Part shown: positions 34,636 through 43,311 of the stretch, piece by piece
Layout: each line of letters begins with the position of its first letter
Position numbering within the stretch: position 1 is the first letter of the stretch
The notes under the pieces: model-generated
What the model saw: the letters and a program-made list of their open reading frames with translations, nothing else
Database searches by the model: none
What the model was told of the DNA's origin: nothing
DNA from: Natronococcus roseus
Lineage (GTDB): Archaea; Halobacteriota; Halobacteria; Halobacteriales; Natrialbaceae
DNA length: 64,000 nt
Assembly: GCF_043677095.1 (NCBI RefSeq)
Contig: NZ_JBHLJR010000003.1
Span: 434,001-498,000 of the forward strand
Direction: 5' to 3'
Program-made: the position numbers and the translations under genes

Positions 34636-35712
34636 TCAGTCGCCGACGTCGCTCGTTTCGAGGTCCTCACGGGGGAGCTGTTGCTGGAGCACGAACGGGC
34701 CGAAATCTGCGGCCGTCCGCCGCGCGATCGTCGCGATCCGGAGCACGTACGCCAGCAACACGGCGAACGGACTGAACAGCGCCGTGATCGTCGCGGCGAC
34801 GACGACGACGTAGACGTAGGAGTGCAACTCGAGGGCGAGCAGGTTGCCGTACGAGAGGACGATGAAGGCGCCGGCCAGCAGCGTCGGGAAGCCGACGTAC
34901 AGCAGGATTTTCGAGAGATCCGCCAGCTCCTGTTGCATGTACACCGTCTTGAAGTACTGGCGGGCGACGTGGATGTCGCCCAGCAGCTCCTCGAGGCGCT
35001 CAAGCTGGTCGTCGGCGGCTGCCGAGAGGTCGACTCGGTGGTACTCGCGGATCTTTCTGACCTCCTGGAGCTGCCAGGGATCGTTGTAGTGGAGGATAAC
35101 CGAAATCACCTCGAAGGTGCCGAACGTGGTTTCCCCGAGCGACTCGATCGAGTCGTCGTCCCGCGGTACCGTCGTCGAGACGAACTCCTCGACGTCCTCG
35201 CGCAGTTCCGCCTCCGCGTCCGAACAGACGTTTCGGAGGCCGAGGGTCGTTCGGCGCTTGGCCTCGATCAGCGTCCGTAACAGCGCGGACGGCTCGGCGG
35301 GGCTCGGTCGAACGCCGGTGTGGGATTCGATCGACTTTCGGAAGTCGGCGGTCTCCTCGAGGCGTTCGAAGAAGGCGCCGGTCGTCCCGAACTCCTCGGA
35401 GAGGATCAGCTGGTTGATCGCCAGCACGACGGTAATAAAGGGGAGCATCCCGCCGATCAGCGTCGAGGAGATCGCGACGACGTCGTCGGCCGCAGCCGGG
35501 GTGATCAGTGAACTCCGGATCAACGCTAGGGAGGCGACGAACGTGGCGACGAGCATCAGTCCCGAGACGGCCCGGCGGTCGCCGTGGAGGTAGAGCCAGT
35601 GGAGCCAGGCGTCGGTCCGCGACTCCGCCCCGACGAGCGGGTCGGGCTGGGATTGGGGCGTGTCGTCTTCGTCGGCGACCTCGTGGCGGTGTTGTGTCGA
35701 CTCTTTCCCCAT
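34636..35712 (-). CDS. Uncharacterised membrane protein (four TM, large soluble middle)
   Basis: The 358-residue product starts with ATG 35712. Two TM helices lie at about residues 45-65 and 75-105, then a soluble helical region (about 110-265), and two more TM helices (about 270-330). The long frame that continues upstream overlaps the phosphohexomutase gene and is rejected. No recognised domain. It ends only two bases from the convergent HPP gene. Confidence 0.7.
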   Translation of the reverse strand: MGKESTQHRHEVADEDDTPQSQPDPLVGAESRTDAWLHWLYLHGDRRAVSGLMLVATFVASLALIRSSLITPAAADDVVAISSTLIGGMLPFITVVLAINQLILSEEFGTTGAFFERLEETADFRKSIESHTGVRPSPAEPSALLRTLIEAKRRTTLGLRNVCSDAEAELREDVEEFVSTTVPRDDDSIESLGETTFGTFEVISVILHYNDPWQLQEVRKIREYHRVDLSAAADDQLERLEELLGDIHVARQYFKTVYMQQELADLSKILLYVGFPTLLAGAFIVLSYGNLLALELHSYVYVVVVAATITALFSPFAVLLAYVLRIATIARRTAADFGPFVLQQQLPREDLETSDVGD

Positions 35713-35768
35713 CTGTTCGAGCGATGGGTTCTCGAGGCCGAAAGAACTGCTGCCGGCGGCGCTCCGGT

Positions 35769-37133
35769 TCAGGCGTCGTTTTTCGCCGTCGAGAGGGCCT
35801 CGTACATCTCGTCGGCGAGTCCGTTCGCCCGGTCGCCGTCGCGGGCCTCGGCGTAGATGCGGACGAGGGGCTCGGTGCCGGACGGTCGGGCCAGCACCCA
35901 CGCGTCGCCGTGATCGAGTCGGTAGCCGTCGCGCGTGTTGAGTTCGGCGTCGGCCTCCTGGGCGTGGTTTGCCGCGGCGTCGAGCATCGCGTCGCGTTCG
36001 GCCGTCGACTCGTACTCGATGTTGCGGCGGACGTTGGCGTAGCCGCTGTAGGGAGCGACGATCTCGCTGACCCGCCGCTCGGCGACGAGCTCGAGGAACC
36101 GCGCGGCGGTGTAGGCGCCGTCCCGGGTCAGCCGGTAGTTCGGGAAGAAGATTCCGCCGTTGCCCTCGCCGGCGACGGGGACGTGTTTGTCCTTGGCCTC
36201 GAGCTCTCGGATACGAGTGATGATGTTCGTCGAGCCGATCGGGGTCAGCTCGAGTTCGGCACCGATCTCGTTCGCGACGTCGACCAGGCGCTGGGAGACG
36301 TTGACCGCCGAGACGGTCGTATCCTCGGGCCCGAGTTCGGCCGCCGCGAGCGCGGCCAGCGTGGCGTCGCCCTCGACGTACTCGCCGTCCTCGTCGAAGA
36401 AGATCGCGCGGTCGCCGTCGCCGTCGTGGGCGATTCCGATGTCGGCGTCGGTCGACCGGACGAGCCGGCCCAGATCGCCGAGGTTCGACAGCACTGGCTC
36501 CGGATCGCGACCGGGGAAGTGGCCGTCGGGCTGGCCGTTGACGGTGACGACCCGACAGCCTAGCCGACGGAAGAACTCCGGGCTGGTCAGCGAGCCCGCG
36601 CCGTGGCCGGGGTCGAGGGCGATCGTCAGGTTGGCGTCGGCGATCCGCTCGCGGTCGACCGCCTCGAGCAGCTCGTCGACGTACTCGCGTCTGGCGCCCT
36701 CGACCTCGCGGACGCGCCCGGTCTCGTCCCAGGAGGCGACGGTAAACGCCTCCGCGAGCAGCGTCTCCTCGATCGACTCGAGGTCGGAGACGGCGAGCTC
36801 GACGCCGTCGCGGTCGACGAGCTTGACGCCGTTGTACTGCGGTGGGTTGTGCGAGGCCGTGATAACCATGACCGGAACGCCTTCCCGTTCGGCGTACGCC
36901 TGCGCGCCCGGCGTCGGCATGATCCCGAGCCGATCGACGTCGGTCCCCGTACTTGCCAGCCCGCTCGCGGCGGCGTCGGCGAGCATCTGGCCGGTGTATC
37001 GCGTGTCGCGCGCGATCGCGATGCGGCCGACCCCCCAGGCCGTCCCCGCTGCCTTCGCGACGCGCAGGACGAACGCGGGCGTCAGCTCCTCGTTGGCGAC
37101 GCCCCGCGTCCCGCTCGATCCGAATACTTGCAT
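35769..37133 (-). CDS. Phosphoglucosamine/phosphomannomutase
   Basis: The 454-residue protein has all four phosphohexomutase landmarks: the phosphoserine loop MVITASHNPPQYNGVK, the metal-binding AHDGDGDRAIF, the sugar-binding GEGNGG and the phosphate-binding RPSGTEPLVRIYAEA. Such enzymes interconvert hexose 6- and 1-phosphates on the way to UDP-GlcNAc or GDP-mannose. GlmM is the likeliest specific name, but ManB/Pgm cannot be excluded. The start is ATG 37133, preceded by an in-frame GTG at 37136. Confidence 0.9.
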   Translation of the reverse strand: MQVFGSSGTRGVANEELTPAFVLRVAKAAGTAWGVGRIAIARDTRYTGQMLADAAASGLASTGTDVDRLGIMPTPGAQAYAEREGVPVMVITASHNPPQYNGVKLVDRDGVELAVSDLESIEETLLAEAFTVASWDETGRVREVEGARREYVDELLEAVDRERIADANLTIALDPGHGAGSLTSPEFFRRLGCRVVTVNGQPDGHFPGRDPEPVLSNLGDLGRLVRSTDADIGIAHDGDGDRAIFFDEDGEYVEGDATLAALAAAELGPEDTTVSAVNVSQRLVDVANEIGAELELTPIGSTNIITRIRELEAKDKHVPVAGEGNGGIFFPNYRLTRDGAYTAARFLELVAERRVSEIVAPYSGYANVRRNIEYESTAERDAMLDAAANHAQEADAELNTRDGYRLDHGDAWVLARPSGTEPLVRIYAEARDGDRANGLADEMYEALSTAKNDA

Positions 37134-37223
37134 CACGTAGTAGTCGGGTTGGCCCCCCCAAATGGGTTCCGAAGCCGACGGACAGACGGAACGCTTTCGG
37201 TTCGCCGTCCCGATCCCCGAAAC

Positions 37224-38054
37224 ATGGATTCGATCGAGGAGAAACGCGTCTACGGCGATCGAAAGGGCGACACTCAGGTCTATGTCGCGAGTTCATTCGG
37301 CGTCGTCCGCGTGCGGGTCGCCGGCGATACGGTCGGCGAGTTCGGGCTCTGTGAGCGCTGTGACGCCGTCGATGTCGCTGCGACCGCAGACGGGATCGCC
37401 GTCGCGACCGACGACGACGTCGAACTGCTCGAGCCCGCGGCCGACGCGAGCGACGCCGAGCTCGTCGGAACCGGGTTCGGTTCCGCGGTTGCGGTCGGCG
37501 CCGACGAGTCCGGGCTGCTCGCTGCGGGTCCGGACGGACGGGTCGCCTCCCGAGAGGACGACGAGTGGCAGACGCTTTCCGGCGACTTCGAACCGACGGT
37601 TCGGGCGATCGACGGCGACCTCCTCGCGACCGATCGGGGTGTCTACCGTGTCCACGACGGCGAACTCGATCATGCCGGGCTCACCGACGTCCGCGACGTC
37701 TCCGCAGCGGGCGTTCCGCTCGCGGCTACCGCTGACGGCCTCTACAAGCTCGGCAACGGCTGGATGGAGGTTCTCGAGGGCTCGTTCGAGGTCGTCGCCG
37801 CGGATCCTCGATCGGAGCCGGGGAGCCTCCGTCGTGCACACGCGGTTTCGAATGGAGCCGCCTACGACTACGCCGCGGACGTCGGGGAGTGGCGCGAGCT
37901 CGATGTACCCGGGGAGATCGTCGACGTCGGCTACGCCGACGCGGTCTACGCCGTCACCGCCGACGGTCGGTTCCTCGCGGCGACCGACGGCGAGTGGCGC
38001 TCCCAGGTCCTCGGGATCGACGGCGTCGCGGGGCTGGCCGTCGTACCCGCGTGA
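37224..38054 (+). CDS. HVO_0234-type beta-propeller protein
   Basis: The 276-residue protein starts with a conserved MDSIEEKRVYGDRKGDTQVY and consists of repeated short beta-blade units: AVDVAATADGIAVATDDDVEL, FGSAVAVGADESGLLAAGPDG, IDGDLLATDRGVYRV and similar. This matches the haloarchaeal HVO_0234-like propeller family, whose function is unknown. Its stop overlaps the next start as GTGA, so the FkbM methyltransferase is translated with it. Confidence 0.78.
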   Translation: MDSIEEKRVYGDRKGDTQVYVASSFGVVRVRVAGDTVGEFGLCERCDAVDVAATADGIAVATDDDVELLEPAADASDAELVGTGFGSAVAVGADESGLLAAGPDGRVASREDDEWQTLSGDFEPTVRAIDGDLLATDRGVYRVHDGELDHAGLTDVRDVSAAGVPLAATADGLYKLGNGWMEVLEGSFEVVAADPRSEPGSLRRAHAVSNGAAYDYAADVGEWRELDVPGEIVDVGYADAVYAVTADGRFLAATDGEWRSQVLGIDGVAGLAVVPA

Positions 38055-38836
38055 GCGCCGCTCTCGAGCGTCTCGAGCGCTCCGATCTCGGGACGCGGGC
38101 GTTTCGGACCCTCCGCGGGCTGGGCTACGGCGCCTACTATCGGCTGGCGGCGCTGAACTACGATCGGGAGCTGTTCTCGCGCCGGAACCGGACGCCCGCG
38201 GGGACGTTCCGGTGTTACGAACCGCTCAACCGCCACGGCGACGACCGGATGCTCGCGGAGCTCGAGGCCTGCTGTGGCCCGTCGGCCGTCGTCTACGACG
38301 TCGGCGCGAACGTCGGAATCTACGCGCTCGCGCTGGCGACCGACGAACCGGATCGACGGGTCGTCGCCTTCGAACCCGCACCGCGAACCGCCGACCGACT
38401 GCGCGCGAACGTTCGGCTGAACGGGCTCGAGGATCGGATCGACGTCCGGGCCTGTGGGATCGGCGACGAGCGCGGCGACCGTCCGTTCTACGTCTCGACG
38501 TACCCCGAGCTCTCGGCGTTCGACCGGGCCGGCGCCACCCGCTGGGGGGCCTCGGTCGCCGACGTCCGACCGGTCCCGGTTCGTCGGCTGGACGATCTCG
38601 TCTCGGGGTTGCCGGCGCCCGACGCGATCAAGATCGACGTCGAGGGGGCCGCACCCGCGGTCGTTCGCGGCGCTCGAGCGCTCCTCGAGCGACACGAACC
38701 GACGGTGTTCGTCGAGATCCATCAGGAGGGTCTCGAGGACGACGCCCCGGCCGAAACGAGAGCGGCGCTCGAGGCCGCCGGCTACCGGATTCGGGACCGA
38801 GAGGGGTACTGGCGCTGTGACCTCCGCGGGGGTTGA
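38051..38836 (+). CDS. FkbM-family methyltransferase
   Basis: The 261-residue protein starts with GTG 38051, which overlaps the stop of the propeller gene by four bases. It has the SAM-binding sequence VYDVGANVGIYALALA, VVAFEPAPRTADRLRANVRLNG and IKIDVEGAAPAVVRGA, the standard FkbM landmarks. FkbM enzymes O-methylate sugars or other hydroxyl groups, often in surface glycans. The glycan genes that begin at 39176 make this a reasonable setting, but the propeller partner is unusual. Confidence 0.85.
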   Translation: MSAALERLERSDLGTRAFRTLRGLGYGAYYRLAALNYDRELFSRRNRTPAGTFRCYEPLNRHGDDRMLAELEACCGPSAVVYDVGANVGIYALALATDEPDRRVVAFEPAPRTADRLRANVRLNGLEDRIDVRACGIGDERGDRPFYVSTYPELSAFDRAGATRWGASVADVRPVPVRRLDDLVSGLPAPDAIKIDVEGAAPAVVRGARALLERHEPTVFVEIHQEGLEDDAPAETRAALEAAGYRIRDREGYWRCDLRGG

Positions 38837-39175
38837 CCACGCGGTATCGATAGGCACGCAAACGGAGTTTACGGGCCTCTCGTGCCGGACTCTCCGCCGA
38901 TCGCGTCGCTTATTTACCGTATAATAATCCCCCGCGCGTCGGTACGACCGAGCGATGGGTCTGCTCCGTCGATCGTCGTTCTCCCCGTTCCGTCGGCCGC
39001 GCGCACGACAGCGCTCGTCGATACGAGACCGGAAACACGACTTCGCCGTCGCCCTCGGCGGCGATTCGACCGCCGCGCCCCCGAGGGGCGCTTCCGCCGG
39101 ACGAAACGGGCCGAACTCGATCGGGACCGGAACACGATGCACTCTTCGGGCAGCGTTCGAAACACCTCCTAACGA
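38837..39175. other. Intergenic region of about 340 bases with AT-rich promoter
   Basis: No gene is recognised. TTATTTACCGTATAATAATCC at about 38909-38929 is the only AT-rich stretch and could be the promoter of the flippase gene, leaving a leader of about 220 bases, which is long for a haloarchaeon. The remainder is GC-rich and coding-like without a plausible product. Confidence 0.45.
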
Positions 39176-40702
39176 ATGAAGCGGAGCATTACCAGCGGCT
39201 TTCTCTCGATCCTCGGCGTGAAGTTTCTCCTCATCAGTCTCGACTTCCTCTCCTCGCCGCTGTTGACCCGGTTCCTCGGTGAAGGGTACGGTGACTACGC
39301 GGTCCTGATGTCCATCTTCGCGATCTACATGATCTTCGTCAGCACGGGCGTCGGCGACGGCGTAAGGAAGTACGTCGCGGAACAACGCGACACGCCACAC
39401 TGGGACGAACACGTCGTCGGGTTCTACCTCCGACTGGCGCTGTTGCTCGCCGCCGTCGGCTGTTTCTTCCTCGCGCTGGCGGCCCGATCCGGCTTCATCC
39501 AGAATCACCTCGGCGCGTCCTACCAGACGTACTTCTATCTCCTCTCGCTGCTCGTCTTCACCTCCCAGTTCCGCGAGTACACGCGCCGAACGCTCATGGG
39601 ATTCGGCCTCGAGCGCTACTCCGAACCGCTGCTCTTTCTCGACAAGATCCTCTTTATCACCGTCGGCGTCGGGCTCGCGTATCTCGGCTACGGCGTCCCC
39701 GGGGTGCTGATCGGCCACATGACAGGCGCGGTAGTGACGTCGGTGATCGGCCTGGCGGCGATCCACCGACAGGTGCCGCTGACGACGGCGCTGTTCAAGA
39801 TTCCCTCGCGGGAGTTTCCGCGCCGCGAACTCTTTGCGTACAACGGGCTCAGCATCGTACTGATTCTCTTCCTGACGTCGCTGTACGAGGTCGACGTCGT
39901 GATGCTCGGCTTCTTTACCACGGCCCAGGAAACCGCCTACTACCGGATCGCGCTCACCCTCGCGGAGTTCCTCTGGATCGTGCCGCTGGCGCTCCAGAAC
40001 GTCCTCCTGCACTCGACGTCGAACATCTGGGCGAACAACGACCGCGAGCGGATCAACTCGCTGGCCGCCCGGATCACGCGGTACACGCTGTTGTTCACCC
40101 TGCTGCTCGCGATCGGACTCGCGGCGCTCGCACCGGTTGCCCTGCCGATCATCTACCCCGACGACTACATCGCCAGCTACGTGCCGATCCTCCTGTTGCT
40201 CCCCGGCTGCGTCGGGTTCGCCCTGGCACGACCGGTCCTCGCGATCGGCCAGGGAAAAGGCGACCTCCGGACGCTGATCGTCGCGACCGGCGCGGCGGCG
40301 GTACTCAACGTCACGCTCAACGGACTGCTGATCCCCCCCTACGGGATGTACGGCGCCGCCGCCGCGACCAGTATCAGCTACGGACTCATGTTCGTGTTCC
40401 ACCTCTGGAGCGCCAGATCGATCGGTTTCTATCCGGCCGCGGACGCTCGAATCCCGCGGGCGATACTCGTAGGCGTCTCCGCGGCAGTTCCGATCTTCCT
40501 CCTGACGGAGTTTCTCCGCGGCTCGGCCATCCCGCTGGTCGTCATCGACTTCCCCGTGTCGTTGATCGTCGTCCCGCCGGTCGGCGCGATCGTCTTCTTC
40601 GCGCTCTCGATCCTTTTCGGTGCGGTCGACATCGACGAAATCGTCGACTTCCTCGAGTCGGCGCCGGATCCGATCGGGCAGTTCGGCTCGAGCCTCCGGT
40701 AA
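39176..40702 (+). CDS. Oligosaccharide flippase (Wzx/polysaccharide biosynthesis family)
   Basis: The 508-residue protein has 12-14 TM helices. The N-terminus is typical of the MOP-superfamily flippases: SGFLSILGVKFLLISLDFLSSPLLTRFLG with a GEGYGDYAVLMS loop. It should move a lipid-linked oligosaccharide across the membrane, as for AglR-type proteins in haloarchaeal N-glycosylation. It opens a surface-glycan group with the convergent GNAT and deacetylase genes. No glycosyltransferase is directly adjacent. Confidence 0.85.
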   Translation: MKRSITSGFLSILGVKFLLISLDFLSSPLLTRFLGEGYGDYAVLMSIFAIYMIFVSTGVGDGVRKYVAEQRDTPHWDEHVVGFYLRLALLLAAVGCFFLALAARSGFIQNHLGASYQTYFYLLSLLVFTSQFREYTRRTLMGFGLERYSEPLLFLDKILFITVGVGLAYLGYGVPGVLIGHMTGAVVTSVIGLAAIHRQVPLTTALFKIPSREFPRRELFAYNGLSIVLILFLTSLYEVDVVMLGFFTTAQETAYYRIALTLAEFLWIVPLALQNVLLHSTSNIWANNDRERINSLAARITRYTLLFTLLLAIGLAALAPVALPIIYPDDYIASYVPILLLLPGCVGFALARPVLAIGQGKGDLRTLIVATGAAAVLNVTLNGLLIPPYGMYGAAAATSISYGLMFVFHLWSARSIGFYPAADARIPRAILVGVSAAVPIFLLTEFLRGSAIPLVVIDFPVSLIVVPPVGAIVFFALSILFGAVDIDEIVDFLESAPDPIGQFGSSLR

Positions 40703-40730
40703 CGTCACCGCCGCGGAACGGTACGAGCAC

Positions 40731-41819
40731 TCAGCCGCTGTCGACCTCGCAGAACGCGAGCCGCCAGTTCGAGGCGTCCGTGAGCCGACGGCCCGAGAGG
40801 GTCCACGCCGTCGGCTCCGTTCCCGACGGTCTGACGACGTGGGTCGACGACGAGGTAGCCCACGCCAGGGGCGGTCGCTGATCGCTGTGGAACCCGCGGG
40901 CCCGGAGCGCTCCCTCGGGAATCACCGCCCCGGGGGCGACGAGGACGTCAGCGTCCGCGTTCTCCCGAACAACGTCCTCGAGCAGTCCCGAGAGGATCGC
41001 CGTTCGGTACGTGTCGGTTCCCGCCGCGAGCGGGAGCACGTCGACGATCCGAACGGTGGTGGGTCCGTCGGCTCGCTCCCGCCGACCGTAGACCAGCGCT
41101 CCGACGGCGTCTCCGTCCCGGGTCGCGAGGACGGTCCGGTAGCTCCACAACGGGTTCTCGAAGCGCCACTCGTAGAACGACTCGTCGCGGACAACGTGAA
41201 ACTCCGACACCGTCTCGGCGTCGGCCAGCGCCGCGAGCGTCGCCGTCGGTACGCCGTCGTACCGCGACCGGTCGACCGCGTCGCTCGAGTCGGCGCGGCG
41301 GTCCCTGAGCGCGCCGTAACTGCTCGCGGCGGTCCGGGCGAGCGCCTCGACGGGCTCGAGAGCCGGCAGCCAGGCGGTCGGGTTCTGAATCCGGTAGTAG
41401 GTCTCCCGCTCGCCGACGACCCGCCAGCCGAGCTTGCGGTTGCCCGGGAGCGAGCGGTGGTTCGGGAAGTTGAAGAAGAGATCGACGTCGTCCTCGTAGC
41501 GCTCGATCGCCCGCTCGGTCATCCGCGTGAAGAGCCCGCGTCGCTGGTGGTCGGGGTGGACCATCGAGTCACAGGGCTCGAACGCGTCGTACCGGTCGTC
41601 TCCCGTGGCGACTTGGAGCGGGAAGAACGACCGCGCGCCGACGAGTTCGCCGTCGTGCTCGGCGACGATGATCGGAACGTGGTCGACGTAGGGGTTCGCC
41701 TCGTACTTCCAGGCGAACCAGTCCGTTCCCATTCGTCCGCCGAGCACGTCCTCGAACAGCTCGAGGAACGCGTCTCTGTCGGCCGGCTCGTACTGTCGGA
41801 TATCGTACGGATCGGACAT
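40731..41819 (-). CDS. GNAT-family N-acetyltransferase
   Basis: The 362-residue protein has an N-terminal GNAT domain with the acetyl-CoA loop MVHPDHQRRGLFTRMTERA at about residues 83-101. A second, less typical half contains FHVVRDESFYEWRFENPLWSY. The two-domain layout resembles GNATs from sugar-decorating clusters. The substrate is probably an amino sugar or peptide. It lies ten bases after the polysaccharide deacetylase gene in the same direction, so the two form an operon. Confidence 0.83.
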   Translation of the reverse strand: MSDPYDIRQYEPADRDAFLELFEDVLGGRMGTDWFAWKYEANPYVDHVPIIVAEHDGELVGARSFFPLQVATGDDRYDAFEPCDSMVHPDHQRRGLFTRMTERAIERYEDDVDLFFNFPNHRSLPGNRKLGWRVVGERETYYRIQNPTAWLPALEPVEALARTAASSYGALRDRRADSSDAVDRSRYDGVPTATLAALADAETVSEFHVVRDESFYEWRFENPLWSYRTVLATRDGDAVGALVYGRRERADGPTTVRIVDVLPLAAGTDTYRTAILSGLLEDVVRENADADVLVAPGAVIPEGALRARGFHSDQRPPLAWATSSSTHVVRPSGTEPTAWTLSGRRLTDASNWRLAFCEVDSG

Positions 41820-41828
41820 CGTCTGGGG

Positions 41829-42776
41829 TTACAACGACTTCGCGCGTGCGGGCCGAGAGCGTTCCGCCCGCTGCACGTCGTCGGCGATACCGCTCATCGT
41901 GTCGACGCGGAGATCGCTGGACTCGCGTCGGCGATCGATATGCCGAACGATCGACCGAAGCCGTCGGTGGTGAGCGGGGGTGCGAAGGTTGTGGGGATGC
42001 AGCCAGAGGTGTAACACGCCGTCGGTCTCGGCGACTTCGTCGATCCCGGCTTTGACCTGTCTGAGGACCGGATCCTTCCCGAGCGCGGCGAACGGTTTCT
42101 CGTACTCCTGACCGAAGTTGAACAGGTAGATCGACGCCGGAACGTTGACGAGTCCGTACTTGTCGACGTGCGGTTCGACGATCGGCGGCGTCGGCTTCCC
42201 GACGACCGCACTCGAGACCTTTGTGAGCTGTCGACCGATCGTTCCCCGCTCCTCGAGCAGTCGGTTCACGCCACGGTAACACTCGAACCCGTGCTCGGCG
42301 AGCAGATCCCGGCGACGAACCCTGTTGACCGGGAAGACGAACGACGAGAGGTCGTACCCCTGTCGAGCCGCGGCTCGGGTACAGTTCTCGATTTCGCGGG
42401 CCGCGAACTCGTCGGTCATCCGCTCGTGCTCGAGGTGGACGTGGGTAAAGCCGTGGCCGCCGATCTCGTGGTCGACGGCGGCGTTCGCGATCTCATCGAC
42501 GAGTTCGTTCGCACACCAGACGTCGTTGGCTTCGAGGTTGCCGACCGCGTGCTGACAGCAGCGCTCGCCGGCCGGATGGTCCCGGTGACAGCGCGGACAG
42601 GAGTCCAGAAACAGGTGGCCGGTAACCGCCCAGGTCGCCGGAACCTCGTAGGCGTCGAACAGGTCTCGGAGGTGGAGCCAGTTCTCGCGTGTGTTCCGGA
42701 GCAGTGACTCCGGAACCTCCCTGTCGTGAAACCCCCAGCCGAGTTCCGCGTCGAGAGAGATAACTACCTTCCCCAT
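41829..42776 (-). CDS. Polysaccharide deacetylase-family protein (NodB-like)
   Basis: The 315-residue protein begins KVVISLDAELGWGFHD, where the Asp is the NodB catalytic base. It has the metal-binding HEIGGHGFTHVHLEH later and a Cys-rich insertion SCPRCHRDHPAGERCCQH (about residues 64-81) that may bind zinc. It should remove acetyl groups from sugars, and its operon mate is a GNAT. Deacetylation followed by a different acylation of the same amino sugar is a plausible joint task, but this is inference. Confidence 0.85.
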   Translation of the reverse strand: MGKVVISLDAELGWGFHDREVPESLLRNTRENWLHLRDLFDAYEVPATWAVTGHLFLDSCPRCHRDHPAGERCCQHAVGNLEANDVWCANELVDEIANAAVDHEIGGHGFTHVHLEHERMTDEFAAREIENCTRAAARQGYDLSSFVFPVNRVRRRDLLAEHGFECYRGVNRLLEERGTIGRQLTKVSSAVVGKPTPPIVEPHVDKYGLVNVPASIYLFNFGQEYEKPFAALGKDPVLRQVKAGIDEVAETDGVLHLWLHPHNLRTPAHHRRLRSIVRHIDRRRESSDLRVDTMSGIADDVQRAERSRPARAKSL

Positions 42777-43311
42777 CGTATCACCCGACCGTATCCGCGA
42801 CGGTGGTTGCTCGCGAGCATCCCTCGCTCGCCCGCCGTTGCGCAGAGAGACGGCCGATCTGCAGTCCCTTCGCCGCGTACTGTTGACGATTCATCTCTGT
42901 CGGAGCGTGGGTTTTACCGGGTATAGTGTTTAATCTGTTAAGGATAGGTCCGAATATTACTACGGTTTCCCGCCGTTCGAACCCCGCTGTAGTGGCCGAA
43001 AGCCGAGTAAAGAGTTCGCTCGAGTTACAGGAGTCGGGCCCCGAATCGGGGCCGGCAGCTGCCGGGCGCTCGATCGATCCACCTCGCGGAGGCCCTCGAT
43101 TTCGCTCCGCGAACGATTCGACGTCGCTCCCGGATGCGATTTCCGGGGCGATCGTTGCCCGTTCGGTCGTGACGGAAGCGTTCGCTACCACCGTCATAAG
43201 CGGTGGCGAGTAGGTTGTCGCTGCGAAACGGTTGGCGGTCCAAGGTTTGTGTCCCTCGAGTCCGCTCGTTGAATCGACACGCTAAGGCGGACCGACGAGA
43301 AACCCGAACCG
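42777..43311. other. Intergenic region of about 535 bases, no gene recognised
   Basis: This is the longest apparently empty stretch. Bases 42905-42965 are AT-rich (GGTATAGTGTTTAATCTG, GAATATTACTACGG) and look like one or two promoters. The deacetylase promoter must lie just right of 42776. Open frames on both strands at 42926-43213 and 42781-43197 have low-complexity Ser/Arg-rich translations typical of noncoding frames. A small RNA transcribed rightward from about 42950 is possible but unsupported. Confidence 0.4.

Noticed and set aside
34636..37296. Very long leftward open frame of 886 codons
   Set aside because: Only the last 358 codons have a protein-like sequence. The upstream part overlaps the phosphohexomutase gene and is Arg/Gly-rich out-of-frame translation.
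37946..40708. Leftward open frame of 920 codons opposite the FkbM and flippase genes
   Set aside because: It crosses two real genes and an intergenic region; the translation is Arg/Glu/Asp-rich and low complexity.
42971..42986. GTTCGAACCCC resembling a tRNA T-loop
   Set aside because: No acceptor, D or anticodon stems fold around it.
42926..43213. Possible 95-residue gene
   Set aside because: Ser/Arg/Pro-rich sequence typical of noncoding frames and no acidic bias.
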